DNA of 64,000 nucleotides from Bilophila sp964538355 (GCA_964538355.1 CAZIFC010000008.1:6768-70767), one strand, 5' to 3'; shown: positions 52,603 to 61,411, numbered from the stretch's first letter. Made by a program: numbers and translations. Notes: generated by a model from the sequence alone, not told the origin.

Positions 52603-52630
52603 CGAAAGAAATATTCGAATAAGAAAAAAA

Positions 52631-53320
52631 TCAGTATACGGAGAACGTCCGCTGCTGTTCGGCTGATGGCCCGGCGACGCACCCTTCGACCAGAGGCAGA
52701 AAGGCCTGCTGCCTGTCGCTGAAAGAAAGCAGCTCTCCCGTGCTCATGTCGAAATACAGCCCGTGCAGCAGCAGTTCCCCCCGTTCCACCGCGTCCTTGA
52801 TCCACGGGTAGCCCATGAGGTTTTCCAGCGAGAAGCGCACGCCCCACATTTCGCAGGCCCGCTGTCGTTCATCCGCCGGGGCGTCCGGAAGGGTCCGATC
52901 CACTTCGGCCTTGGCCCGGCAGGCAAGGTTCATCCAGATGTTGAGGAACTCGTCGTCGGTATGCGAGGCTTCGAGAAGGCTGGTGAATCCGCCGCAGCGG
53001 GCGTGTCCCATGACCAGAATGTGGCCTATGTGCAGATGGCGGACGGCGTATTCCAGCGCGGCACTGACGCCGTGGTGGTGGCTGTCCGGTTCGTAGGGGG
53101 GCACGAGATTGGCCACGTTGCGGATGACGAACAGATCGCCGGGGGTGGCATCGAGCAGCAGTACCGGATCGACGCGGGAGTCGCTGCACGCGATGACCAG
53201 CGCATAGGGGTTCTGGGCTTGCCGCAGTTCTTCATACAGATTGTTTTCAGGGCAATACCACGTTTTTTGGAATCGCTGGAATCCGGCGGAAAACCGCTTG
53301 ATGAGATCGTGTGATACCAT
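52631..53320 (-). CDS. Beta-class carbonic anhydrase
   Basis: Zinc enzyme interconverting CO2 and bicarbonate. The 229-residue protein shows ligands Cys45 and the Asp47-Arg49 dyad (IACSDSRVDP), His106 and Cys109 (MGHARCGG). The VIRNVANLVPP block is typical. ATG at 53320 follows AAAGGAT. It is divergent from a small membrane-protein gene, sharing a 102-bp control region. Confidence 0.95.
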   Translation of the reverse strand: MVSHDLIKRFSAGFQRFQKTWYCPENNLYEELRQAQNPYALVIACSDSRVDPVLLLDATPGDLFVIRNVANLVPPYEPDSHHHGVSAALEYAVRHLHIGHILVMGHARCGGFTSLLEASHTDDEFLNIWMNLACRAKAEVDRTLPDAPADERQRACEMWGVRFSLENLMGYPWIKDAVERGELLLHGLYFDMSTGELLSFSDRQQAFLPLVEGCVAGPSAEQQRTFSVY

Positions 53321-53351
53321 GAGGCCATCCTTTGGGGGTGAGTGGGTGGGG

Positions 53352-53391
53352 TTGTCAATTCCGGGAGGAGGCTTTATCTCATCGGGATGAG
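53352..53391 (+). promoter_or_regulatory. Promoter with overlapping palindrome for the 53.4 kb gene
   Basis: TTGTCA, 17-bp spacer, TATCTC (53375-53380). A perfect palindrome CTCATC-GG-GATGAG at 53378-53391 overlaps the -10, a typical operator position. Confidence 0.5.
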
Positions 53392-53422
53392 GAGTCAACC
53401 CACCTGATCGGAGTATTCTTCC

Positions 53423-53779
53423 ATGCCTGATTTCTTGAGATGGATCATTGCCGGTATTTCATCCGTAGCCATTGCCGGAATCGTGTTCTTGCTGGCTACG
53501 GTAGGCATTGTCGTTGCCCTTGTCGTTTTTCTGGTGCTCTTCGTTGTTTTCGGCATTGCCATGCGGCGGGCCAGAAAGAATGTGCAATACGGGGAGGACG
53601 GCAGCCGTTTCATCATTTTTACCAATATTCCCGGAACCGACTCGGGCAATCCATCCCGGCAGCGGGAGCAGGCTCCCGAAACCTACGAGCTTTCGCCTGA
53701 TGAATACACCATTGAGGTTTCCCCGGAAAACAGGGGGAAGGACGATCCCAAGGCTCTTGATGAACGGAACAGGCCATAA
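53423..53779 (+). CDS. Small membrane protein of unknown function
   Basis: Not recognised. The 118-residue product has a long hydrophobic stretch (residues 6-46, two helices), then a basic patch and an acidic Pro/Glu-rich C-terminal domain (YGEDGSRFIIFTNIPGTD). CGGAG lies upstream of the ATG. Divergent from the carbonic anhydrase gene. Confidence 0.65.
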   Translation: MPDFLRWIIAGISSVAIAGIVFLLATVGIVVALVVFLVLFVVFGIAMRRARKNVQYGEDGSRFIIFTNIPGTDSGNPSRQREQAPETYELSPDEYTIEVSPENRGKDDPKALDERNRP

Positions 53780-53944
53780 CGAGTCCCGAGAACGCTTTTT
53801 GACGCAAACCCATTAGATTAGCAAGTATTCCGTTTCTTCCGACTTTGGGCTTTTCCGCCGTGGAGGCGTGCGGAACAGGGCGTGCCGCCTTGAAAAAAGC
53901 GGCATCGGGCCTGAACAGGGAAAGTATTTTTTTGATGCCCGTAA

Positions 53945-53983
53945 AAAAAGCCCCCTGCTGCAATGTGTGGCAGGGGGCTTTTT
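53945..53983. terminator. Bidirectional terminator
   Basis: A perfect 14-bp stem (AAAAAGCCCCCTGC with GCAGGGGGCTTTTT) around an 11-nt loop, just downstream of the minus-strand acidic protein gene and after the plus-strand membrane-protein gene. Confidence 0.9.
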
Positions 53984-53995
53984 GTCTTCGGAAGG

Positions 53996-54370
53996 CTATT
54001 CGTCGTCTTCGTCCATGAGGGAGTCGTGGAGGGCATCGGTAAAGATGTCGAAGGCAATCTGTTCGATAGGTGCGGCGGGCTTGTAGGTCAGGGCTTCTTC
54101 GGGCACTTCGCCGTGTTCCTTGCAAAGTTCGTCAAAGCGGTCGGAATAGGCTGCAATCAGGCGTTCCACTTCCTGCACGATGGGATCATCGGAAGGAATG
54201 ACGTCCTCATCTTCACAGCATCCTTCTTCATGCTGCCCGCATCCGCAGCCACAGGGTTCGCCCTTTTCGGCATAATAGGCATCCACCTGCGCTTCATAGG
54301 CGTCAATGGCGTCGAGCACCTTGTCTTCGGTCAGGCCGATGAATTCCGGCTTGCTTGCGATGGTCTTCAT
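53996..54370 (-). CDS. Acidic Cys-rich protein of unknown function
   Basis: Not recognised. The 124-residue soluble product is strongly acidic. A central patch holds Cys40, Cys42, Cys44, His47, Cys51 and Cys52 (PCGCGCGQHEEGCC), which looks like a metal-binding loop. Predicted helices lie on both sides. No signal peptide. A good terminator lies at the 3' end. It is 118 bp downstream of tex on the same strand. Confidence 0.7.
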   Translation of the reverse strand: MKTIASKPEFIGLTEDKVLDAIDAYEAQVDAYYAEKGEPCGCGCGQHEEGCCEDEDVIPSDDPIVQEVERLIAAYSDRFDELCKEHGEVPEEALTYKPAAPIEQIAFDIFTDALHDSLMDEDDE

Positions 54371-54488
54371 TATGGCTCCTTGCTCGGCGGTGTTCTCCCG
54401 CCGGTTGGTTTCGGTTCTTGCCGCGGTGGTTTTCCGGGCCTTGCATGGGTTCCGCTCCGCAGAGCGTTCCGCCTTGGGCTGTTCTCGG

Positions 54489-56669
54489 CTATTCTTCCCG
54501 CATCGTCAATGAAATGCGCTTGCGGGGGGTGTCCACCTCGACAACGGTGACGAGCACTTCCTGATGCACTTTCACCACTTCGTTGGGATCGCGGATGAAG
54601 CGGTTTGCCAGACGGCTGATGTGGACCAGCCCGTCCTGATGCACCCCGATATCCACAAAGGCCCCGAATGCCGTGATGTTGGTAACAATGCCAGGAAGCT
54701 TCATTCCCGGCTTGAGATCCTGAAGCGTGCTGACGCCCTCGGCAAAGGAGAACGGTTTGAAGGGGCCGCGCGGGTCGCGTCCGGGCTTTTCCAGCTCTGC
54801 CATGATGTCGGCGAGCGTGGGCAGGCCGAGCGTATCCGTAACGTAATCCGCAAGGCGGACGCTCTTGCGGCGTTCGGGGTTTTTCATGAGTTCGGAGACG
54901 CTGGCTCCGGCATCTTTCGCCATGCGCTCGACCACGGCATAGGCTTCCGGGTGCACCGCGCTGGCATCAAGCGGCTGCTTGCCATCCCGGATACGCAGAA
55001 AGCCGGAGCACTGCTCGAAAGCCTTGGGGCCGAGGCGCGGAACCTTGAGCAGATCCCGGCGGGTCTGGAACGCGCCGTTTTCGTGCCGCCAGCCCACGAT
55101 ATTGCGGGCCAGTGTGGGGCCGACGCCGGAAACATAGGCAAGAAGCTGCTCGCTGGCGGTGTTCAGATCCACGCCCACGGCGTTTACACAGCTTACCACC
55201 ACGTCGTCGAGGCAGCGTTTCAGCTCTGTCTGGTTCACGTCGTGCTGATATTGCCCCACGCCGATGGATTTGGGGTCAATCTTGACCAGCTCCGCCAGCG
55301 GATCGGCAAGGCGGCGGCCTATGGACACCGCACCCCGGTAGGTGAGGTCGAGATCCGGGAACTCGGCACGGGCCACTTCCGAGGCCGAATAGACGGAGGC
55401 CCCGTTTTCGCTGACCATGACCACGGGCAGTGTCCAGCCGGGAAGGGCACGGATGAAGGCTTCGGTTTCGCGCCCGGCTGTTCCGTTGCCGACGGCAACG
55501 ACTTCCGCACCGTGTTTCCGGGCGAGGCGGCAGAGGGTGTCTCCAGCCTCGGCTCTGGCCTTGTCCGAACCGGCATGGGGATTGATGGTCGCGTAGTCGA
55601 GGAGTTTGCCTTCACGGTTGAGGCAGACGAGCTTGCACCCGGTACGGAAGCCGGGGTCCACCGCAAGCATGTTTTTTGCACCAAGAGGCGCGGCCAGCAG
55701 GAGCTGGCGCAGGTTTTCCGCAAAGACCCGGATGGATTCGGCATCCGCCCGCTGCTTGAGGCTGCTGCGGAGTTCCGTTTCCAGTGCCGGGGCAAGGAGG
55801 CGGCTGTAGCCGTCCAGAGCAGCGGCCTGGACTTCGCGTCCGCAGGGGCCGTCGTTGCGGACGAAAAGGCGTACCAGCAGGGCTTCCGCCTGCGCCTCGT
55901 CGCGAGGCCGGAGGGAGAGGCGCAGGAAGCCCTCTTCCTCGCCGCGGAACATCGCCAGCAGGCGGTGGGCCGGAGCCTTGGACGCGGGTTCGTCCCACGC
56001 GAAGTAGTCACGATATTTGGCGGCGTCCGCCTCTTCCGCCTTGGCGGGCACGGCTTTGCTCTTCAGAAGCCCTTCACGGGAAAAAAGGGTGCGGAGCCGT
56101 TCGCGGGCGGCGGGGTCTTCGGCAACGCGTTCCGCAAGGATGTCGCGTGCTCCGGCAAGGGCGGCCTCCGTATCGGGAACTCCCTTTTCAGGATTGACAT
56201 AGGGCTGGGCCAGCCCCCCGGCATCGATGCGATCCTGCCGGAAGAGGCGATCCGCCAGCGGCTCGAGTCCGCGTTCCCTGGCTATGAGCGCGCGGGTACG
56301 GCGTTTGGGACGGTAGGGGAGGTAGATGTCTTCCAGCAGGGTCAGGGTGGCGGCGGAGGCAATCTTGGCACTCAGTTCCGGGGAGAGGAGCTTGCGTTCG
56401 TCCAGAGAGGCGAGGATGGCTTCCCGGCGTTTGTCCAGCTCTTTCAGGGAGGCAAGCCGATCGCGGACGGCAGTCACCGCCACTTCATCCAGGCTCCCCG
56501 TGGCTTCCTTGCGGTAACGGGCGATGAAGGGGACCGTGGCGTCGCCGTCAAGCAGCCGGATGACGGCTTCGGCCTGCTGGGGGCGGATATGCAGTTCCGC
56601 GGCAATGAGGGATGCGTATTCTGGCACTCGATTCTCTGTCTGTTTGGTAGGTTGAAGGGGGTCACGCAT
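54489..56669 (-). CDS. tex: Tex-family RNA-binding transcription accessory protein
   Basis: A 726-residue nucleic-acid-binding protein. N-terminal helical Tex region (VPFIARYRKEATGSLDE, LEDIYLPYRPKRRTRA), a YqgF/RNase H-like domain around 320-450 (AVDPGFRTGCKLVCLN), helix-hairpin-helix repeats (AYVSGVGPTLARNIV) and a C-terminal S1 domain (GAFVDIGVHQDGLVHIS). ATG at 56669 is chosen; an in-frame TTG 45 bp upstream is an alternative. Role in transcription/translation fidelity is by family. Confidence 0.95.
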   Translation of the reverse strand: MRDPLQPTKQTENRVPEYASLIAAELHIRPQQAEAVIRLLDGDATVPFIARYRKEATGSLDEVAVTAVRDRLASLKELDKRREAILASLDERKLLSPELSAKIASAATLTLLEDIYLPYRPKRRTRALIARERGLEPLADRLFRQDRIDAGGLAQPYVNPEKGVPDTEAALAGARDILAERVAEDPAARERLRTLFSREGLLKSKAVPAKAEEADAAKYRDYFAWDEPASKAPAHRLLAMFRGEEEGFLRLSLRPRDEAQAEALLVRLFVRNDGPCGREVQAAALDGYSRLLAPALETELRSSLKQRADAESIRVFAENLRQLLLAAPLGAKNMLAVDPGFRTGCKLVCLNREGKLLDYATINPHAGSDKARAEAGDTLCRLARKHGAEVVAVGNGTAGRETEAFIRALPGWTLPVVMVSENGASVYSASEVARAEFPDLDLTYRGAVSIGRRLADPLAELVKIDPKSIGVGQYQHDVNQTELKRCLDDVVVSCVNAVGVDLNTASEQLLAYVSGVGPTLARNIVGWRHENGAFQTRRDLLKVPRLGPKAFEQCSGFLRIRDGKQPLDASAVHPEAYAVVERMAKDAGASVSELMKNPERRKSVRLADYVTDTLGLPTLADIMAELEKPGRDPRGPFKPFSFAEGVSTLQDLKPGMKLPGIVTNITAFGAFVDIGVHQDGLVHISRLANRFIRDPNEVVKVHQEVLVTVVEVDTPRKRISLTMREE

Positions 56670-56786
56670 CGAGGGGGCTTGTTCCAAGCTATGCTTTTTT
56701 GGGAAGAGAGACAACTGATTTTGAATGGGGCGGTATCGCCTCTGGCGGTGTAGGGGGAAGCGGTGCGCGTTTCGCGGAAACGGGGC

Positions 56787-56816
56787 TTGACTCGTGCCTC
56801 GGCGTGACCATACTAA
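56787..56816 (+). promoter_or_regulatory. Predicted promoter of the 56.8 kb gene
   Basis: TTGACT, 18-bp spacer, TACTAA, 30 bp upstream of the start codon; divergent from tex. Confidence 0.5.
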
Positions 56817-56845
56817 GAGGGATATTTTCCCTCCAAGGAGTTTTC

Positions 56846-57271
56846 ATGAACACGCCTGCGGTTTCCGATGAAATGAAACAAGCTATGTCCGTTTTGGTTG
56901 ATGCGGTCATTTTTGAACAGTGGCTCCGTTTTTCCTGGATTGAGGAGGACGAGGAAGGGGACTTCTGCGTGCAGATTCCTGAAGCCACGGTGAAAGAGCT
57001 GGAAGCGGACTACCCCCAATACAAGGGCCTGATTGCCCAGCTCAACGGGACTATCGTTGATGCGGACATGGCCTGTTCCGCCATTTTGGGCTATGCCCAT
57101 GCCACGCTTGGCGAACACAGCATGGCGGTGCTCGACCATGCCGATTTCCAGAACATGGTGGGGAACTTCCACCAGTGGCTCAACGACAACGTGGAAATGC
57201 TGGATCAGGAGCCCAAGAACTTCGATCAGTGGTGCGACCTGTTCCATGCCTCCCTGCAGCAAGGGAAATAA
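56846..57271 (+). CDS. Conserved protein of unknown function
   Basis: Not recognised. The 141-residue soluble, acidic, mostly helical product starts MNTPAVSDEMKQAMSVLVDA and contains LRFSWIEEDEEGDFCVQIP and an aromatic C-terminus (FDQWCDLFHASLQQ). CAAGGAG lies 5 nt before the ATG, with a plausible promoter upstream and two tandem terminators downstream, so it is a genuine monocistronic unit. Confidence 0.72.
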   Translation: MNTPAVSDEMKQAMSVLVDAVIFEQWLRFSWIEEDEEGDFCVQIPEATVKELEADYPQYKGLIAQLNGTIVDADMACSAILGYAHATLGEHSMAVLDHADFQNMVGNFHQWLNDNVEMLDQEPKNFDQWCDLFHASLQQGK

Positions 57272-57292
57272 CGTTTTCTTGTGATGGGAAGG

Positions 57293-57320
57293 GGCGGGAC
57301 TATCCCGCCTTTTCTCTTTT
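57293..57320 (+). terminator. Terminator after the 56.8 kb gene
   Basis: GGCGGGA with TCCCGCC around a 3-nt loop, then a T-rich tract. Confidence 0.75.
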
Positions 57321-57329
57321 CGAGACAGG

Positions 57330-57367
57330 AAAAAGGGCAGGGTTCCGTTGGGAACCCTGCCCTTTTT
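57330..57367. terminator. Second, bidirectional terminator
   Basis: A perfect 17-bp stem with a GTTG loop and A5/T5 ends, serving the convergent DUF3298 gene as well. Confidence 0.93.
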
Positions 57368-57386
57368 GCGGTGCTTGGAACGGTTG

Positions 57387-58067
57387 CTATTGGCCCCAGA
57401 GCGAACGCTTCGGGCCTGCTTCGGCGAGGGCATCGAGAGGGATGTTCACCACTTGCGGCCCGGCGGCCCACGGAGCCACCTGATAGGGCTGGAAGAAAAT
57501 GCGAATACCCGCAGGCGTCAGCGCGAAGCTGGAAAAGTTCTCCGCTTCCGGGGCCGTGCCGCCGCGCAGCATGTCATCGTTGTACATGTCGCCGAGGGAC
57601 TGTACCAGCGACTTGGCGCAGAAGCGGCTCATGATGTCGAGGGCGGCATCCAGATTCTGGAAGACATCATAGAGATCGATGAGTTCCCCGGTCTTGAGAT
57701 CGTAGGTCGTCGAGCTGATATCGAGGTTGCCGTGCGCTCCGCCGGTATAGCTGGCTGTTTTCCAGACGATGGAAAGCACGGAGGGGGAGGAGCGGGTGAT
57801 GCTGTAGGTTGTCTCCAGCTCGTAGGCCAGATCATGTTCCTGCTCTTCGGCATAGGTTGTCTGGAATGTGTCCACAACCTGTTGCGCCCACGCCAGAATA
57901 TCGGCATCGACACCGGCATTGCCGATACGGGGATAGTGTACGCGGATGTGGAGCTTGTCGGTTTGCGAGGAAAGAACGGCGTCGCGTTCGGACAGCGGCG
58001 CGGCGGAAGCGGAAGCCGCCAGCGCGACGGAGCAACACAGCAAAAGAAGGCAAGCAAGGTAGCGCAT
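57387..58067 (-). CDS. Exported DUF3298/DUF4163-like protein
   Basis: A 226-residue periplasmic protein with signal peptide (residues 1-22, ending ASA). N-terminal DUF4163-like half with YSITRSSPSVLSIVWKTASYTGGAHGN, and a C-terminal DUF3298-like half (DLKTGELIDLYDVF, FSSFALTPAGIRIFF), the layout of RsiV-like and Tir chaperone-unrelated exported proteins. Function unknown. ATG at 58067 follows AAAGGATTC. It lies 70 bp downstream of a deacetylase gene on the same strand. Confidence 0.78.
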   Translation of the reverse strand: MRYLACLLLLCCSVALAASASAAPLSERDAVLSSQTDKLHIRVHYPRIGNAGVDADILAWAQQVVDTFQTTYAEEQEHDLAYELETTYSITRSSPSVLSIVWKTASYTGGAHGNLDISSTTYDLKTGELIDLYDVFQNLDAALDIMSRFCAKSLVQSLGDMYNDDMLRGGTAPEAENFSSFALTPAGIRIFFQPYQVAPWAAGPQVVNIPLDALAEAGPKRSLWGQ

Positions 58068-58137
58068 CAAAGAATCCTTTTTCGTCCAGTGAGTTCTGCG
58101 GGAGGAATGCCATTCCTGCCCGTTTTTGTCCAGCCGT

Positions 58138-59295
58138 TCAGATACGGCAGGCGGCGTACAGCCCCGCCAGCCACGGACGGGAGTAGATTTCCAGCCGGAG
58201 CCGCAGCCATGCCCAGCCCGCATTGCGGACCTTGAAGCGATGTACCGCCTCGGGCAAGGCCGGAGGGTTCGCGCCCATGCGGGTGGTGAAAAAAACGGAA
58301 AAGCCGGCGCGCTTCCCTTCTTCGACGGCAAGCCCGGAACCGCTTCCCCAAGGCCAGCAGAGCGAGCCTACGGGGTGCCCCAGTTCCCGGTGCAGGGTTT
58401 CCGCGCAGGAAACAAGTTCCTTCCGAATGCGTTCGCGGTGTTCGGCCTCAGGCTCCAGGGTGCCGAGGCGTCCGGCAAAGGAGCGGATCAGAGCGTCCAG
58501 CCTGGCAATGTTTTCTGGGGAACGAAAGAACTCCCGGGCCTCCCCCGGTTCCTGCGGCACAAGGCCGCGGACGGCTTCGACCAGTGCCGGGGACGGAAGA
58601 AAGGCCCGGCTGTGCAGGAAAGGGCGTTCCTTGAAGCGGGGGAGTCCCCATACGACCGGAAAGGCAACCTTGTTGAAGGTGTTCATGCGGGTTCCGGGAA
58701 CGTGATAGCGCGACCCCGCGTCTTCCAGTACGGACGTGTTTTTCTTGTGGCGGTCGTGCCGGTTCACAGGTCCCCATTCCGCACCTGCGAAAACGGCGAG
58801 GTGGCGGGCGGAATGCGCGGCTACGGCGATGACGCCGCTGGCTTCCATCCGTCTGGCCTCTTCCCACGAAAAGAACAGATCCCGGCGTTCACTGTAGCCG
58901 AAGGGCGTTTCGTGCATGGGGGCATCCACCGGTGGCAGTGTGTCCTGCGGCAGGCCGCCCCAGACATCGGCCAGAGTGGGGCGGACGTCTTTTTCGGAAC
59001 CTATCCTGTCCGTAACGGCAAAGACGACACCCTTGTGCCCGTATTTTTGTAAAAGGGGCCATGCGTAGACATAGTTGTCCAGATAGCCGTCATCAAAGGT
59101 GATCAGGAGGGAACGCGGCGGCAGGGGCTTGCCTTCACGCAAAAAGGCTTCCGCTTCATCAAGCCCTATTCCGCGCCAGCCGTGCTCCGCCATGCCCCGG
59201 CACTGTTCTTCAAATCGTTCCGGGCTGACGGAAATGGCTCCGGGAAACCGGCTGACATAATGGTACATAAGGACGGGGAGGCTTTGTGCGGGCAT
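58138..59295 (-). CDS. Polysaccharide deacetylase family protein
   Basis: Carbohydrate esterase family 4-like enzyme of 385 residues with no signal peptide. Starts PVLMYHYVS, has ITFDDGYLDNY with catalytic and metal Asp residues, and AAHSARH (the metal histidines). The C-terminal part carries a WPWGSGS motif and a Trp/Arg-rich helix. A large insertion (about residues 125-230) lies between the metal motifs and the C-terminus. It resembles enzymes acting on surface glycans. AGGAA precedes the ATG. Confidence 0.88.
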   Translation of the reverse strand: MPAQSLPVLMYHYVSRFPGAISVSPERFEEQCRGMAEHGWRGIGLDEAEAFLREGKPLPPRSLLITFDDGYLDNYVYAWPLLQKYGHKGVVFAVTDRIGSEKDVRPTLADVWGGLPQDTLPPVDAPMHETPFGYSERRDLFFSWEEARRMEASGVIAVAAHSARHLAVFAGAEWGPVNRHDRHKKNTSVLEDAGSRYHVPGTRMNTFNKVAFPVVWGLPRFKERPFLHSRAFLPSPALVEAVRGLVPQEPGEAREFFRSPENIARLDALIRSFAGRLGTLEPEAEHRERIRKELVSCAETLHRELGHPVGSLCWPWGSGSGLAVEEGKRAGFSVFFTTRMGANPPALPEAVHRFKVRNAGWAWLRLRLEIYSRPWLAGLYAACRI

Positions 59296-59388
59296 GGCAT
59301 GTTCCTGTCAGAATGGCCCTATCCGCCGTTCGGCGCATGGGGAAAAGAGAGCTGTTCGCGAAGAAAGGCTCAACACGGTTTTCGGGTG

Positions 59389-59418
59389 CAAAAAAGGCGG
59401 CTCCTAGGAACTGCCTTT
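59389..59418 (-). terminator. Terminator after the M23 lipoprotein gene
   Basis: An imperfect hairpin with a TCCTAGGA centre and GGC/GCC outer pairs, followed by six Ts on the minus strand. Confidence 0.65.
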
Positions 59419-59435
59419 GTGTTTGCATGTCGTTT

Positions 59436-60242
59436 CTACAGGTTGCCGCGCCCGCGTTTGCCGCGCTGCTTGCTGTCCGTATTGGACGCCCACTGATGCT
59501 GGGGCGAGATGAATTGCATGGGGTTCAGCGGCTTGTCACGCAGTCTGACTTCAAAGTGCAGGTGCGGGGCCGTGACGCGTCCCGTTCTCCCAAGGTTGCC
59601 GATGTACTGCCCCTGCTTGACGCGCTGGCCTTCCCGCACGGCAATTTTGTCGAGATGGGCATAGCGGAGGACGACGCCCTTGCCCGCATCAATATCAATG
59701 GTCAGGCCATAGGAACCGTTGCGTCCGCTGAAGAGGATTTTTCCGGGAGCCGAGGCAATGACCTTGTCCCCGCGATCTCCGCCGATATCAACGCCGGCGT
59801 GCATGAGCCGCTTGCGCTTGATGGGGTGTCTGCGGACTCCGAAAGGAGAGGTGACCCGGATGGTATCCTTGACGGGACGGATGAGCGAGATGGTCGGATA
59901 CAGGGAGGGTTCCTTGAGCAGTTCCGGGGTGACTTCAAGGTCGCCGTCGTCGAATTCATCGGCTTGGGAAGCCTGATATCTGGTCTGTGCCGCTTTCTGC
60001 TCAATGACTGACGAGGCCTGAAACTCCTGCCGGGCCGTGTAGGAAAGCGTTTCACGCGCCGGCGGGCGGTATTCGTGAAAGTCGGAGAGCGCGTCGTGAT
60101 ACCGCACTATGGAATACTGCTGACGTTGGGCAACGGACTGGGAGGAAGAGCAGGCGGCAAGCAAAAACAGGCAGGACAGGCAAGAAAGCAGCAGAAAGAT
60201 TTGAGCGAACCGGTGAACCGGGCGTGATGGCAATAACGTCAT
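59436..60242 (-). CDS. M23-family peptidase lipoprotein
   Basis: Predicted outer-membrane-anchored peptidoglycan endopeptidase or amidase activator. The 268-residue protein has a lipobox (LLAAC, Cys31), a linker, then an M23 domain at about residues 145-250 with GVRRHP, HAGVDIG (His/Asp zinc ligands) and HLHFEVR (second zinc His pair), all intact, so it should be catalytic. GAGGATT lies before the ATG at 60242. It is divergent from rlpA and has its own promoter. Confidence 0.92.
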   Translation of the reverse strand: MTLLPSRPVHRFAQIFLLLSCLSCLFLLAACSSSQSVAQRQQYSIVRYHDALSDFHEYRPPARETLSYTARQEFQASSVIEQKAAQTRYQASQADEFDDGDLEVTPELLKEPSLYPTISLIRPVKDTIRVTSPFGVRRHPIKRKRLMHAGVDIGGDRGDKVIASAPGKILFSGRNGSYGLTIDIDAGKGVVLRYAHLDKIAVREGQRVKQGQYIGNLGRTGRVTAPHLHFEVRLRDKPLNPMQFISPQHQWASNTDSKQRGKRGRGNL

Positions 60243-60271
60243 GAACAATCCTCAAGGATACGGGGCCGCGT

Positions 60272-60293
60272 AAAAAGAGGGCGAAACGCCCTT
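60272..60293 (-). terminator. Terminator-like hairpin in the M23 gene leader
   Basis: On the minus strand AAGGGCG-TTT-CGCCCT is followed by CTTTTT. It lies about 15 nt after the predicted transcription start and 30 nt before the ATG, so it can only act on the M23 transcript itself. Confidence 0.6.
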
Positions 60294-60314
60294 GTCGTAC
60301 ATCTGATCGTGAAA

Positions 60315-60343
60315 AGTATCGTTTACCGTAGCATCGTGTGCAA
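60315..60343 (-). promoter_or_regulatory. Predicted promoter of the M23 lipoprotein gene
   Basis: On the minus strand TTGCAC, 17-bp spacer, GATACT. Confidence 0.45.
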
Positions 60344-60688
60344 AATCTGTCGAGCACATGTGTCCGGTTTTGATTTTGCCTTTCAAATGCCATGAATTGC
60401 AGCAGGTTGTGCCTTTCAGAGGTTTGTCCCGGGTTCTTCCGGGAGAAATCCTCAAAAAGAGGCATCAAGGAGTCCTGTTCCGATTCTCCAATGATCAGAG
60501 TGCATAAGATCCAGTTCCGCATGGCGGGGCGGCACATTATATTTTCAGGAAAGAGATCCAGCTCCGTAGCGCGGAAACCGCTTGCATGAGGGGAAACCTC
60601 TCCAAAAAGGGGAGGCAGATGCGGTGTGCTTGGCGAATGTGCGTCCGTGTGGCATATTCCGCATGAACACAAATGCTGTGGAGGTGTC

Positions 60689-61411
60689 ATGCGTACCGTA
60701 TCTTTTTCTTTTGCCGCCTGTTGGCGCGTGGCTGGCCTTGCATTGCTGTCGCTTTCTCTGGCGGGCTGCGGGCTTCTCGGCTCCGGTGGTGAAGGCAGCG
60801 GGACACGGGGGACAAAGCCGTATACCATTCGGGGCAAAACCTACCGCCCGTATCTGACGGCGGACGGATACCGCGAGGACGGAATGGCTTCGTGGTACGG
60901 AAAGGATTTTCATGGAAGGACGACCGCCAATGGCGAACGGTACAACATGTATTCCATGACCGCCGCGCACAAGCTGTTGCCGCTCGGGACAAAAGTTCGG
61001 GTCACGCACCTTCGTACGGGACGCTCCATTGTCGTCAGGATCAACGATCGCGGGCCGTTTGTAGGAAATCGCATCATTGACCTGTCTTATGCGGGAGCGA
61101 AGGAACTGGGCATTGTCGGTCCCGGTACGGCCGAGGTTCGCGTGGAGGCCCTTGAAACCTTCGGAGGGGCGCAGCCGGACGACATGACCGGACGCTTTTA
61201 TATCCAGATTGCCGCACTCAGCAATCAGGCCTCGGCGCAGGATCTGGTGCGGCGGCTTCAGGGCCGCAATCTGGGCGGGCGGGCGTTCTACTCGCCGTCT
61301 TTGGGGCTTTGGCGCGTACAGGCAGGCCCGTTCCAGTCGCTGAACAGGGCCGAGGATCTGTCTTCCGAGCTTGGAGGGATATACCCCGGCAATTTTGTGG
61401 TGGCCGATTGA
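60689..61411 (+). CDS. rlpA: RlpA septal ring lytic transglycosylase with SPOR domain
   Basis: Outer-membrane lipoprotein acting on denuded glycan strands at the septum. The 240-residue protein has a lipobox (LAGC, Cys27) and a double-psi barrel at about residues 65-160 with catalytic Glu83 (TTANGERYNMY) and Asp120 (RINDRGPFVGNRIIDLS). A C-terminal SPOR domain (about 168-240, FYIQIAALSNQASAQ) binds septal peptidoglycan. A strong GGAGGTG fixes the ATG at 60689. Confidence 0.95.
   Translation: MRTVSFSFAACWRVAGLALLSLSLAGCGLLGSGGEGSGTRGTKPYTIRGKTYRPYLTADGYREDGMASWYGKDFHGRTTANGERYNMYSMTAAHKLLPLGTKVRVTHLRTGRSIVVRINDRGPFVGNRIIDLSYAGAKELGIVGPGTAEVRVEALETFGGAQPDDMTGRFYIQIAALSNQASAQDLVRRLQGRNLGGRAFYSPSLGLWRVQAGPFQSLNRAEDLSSELGGIYPGNFVVAD

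Noticed and set aside
52525..52722. A Lys/Arg-rich plus-strand reading frame
   Set aside because: It spans the carbonic anhydrase terminator hairpin and the antisense of its 3' end; composition reflects A-runs and there is no ribosome site.
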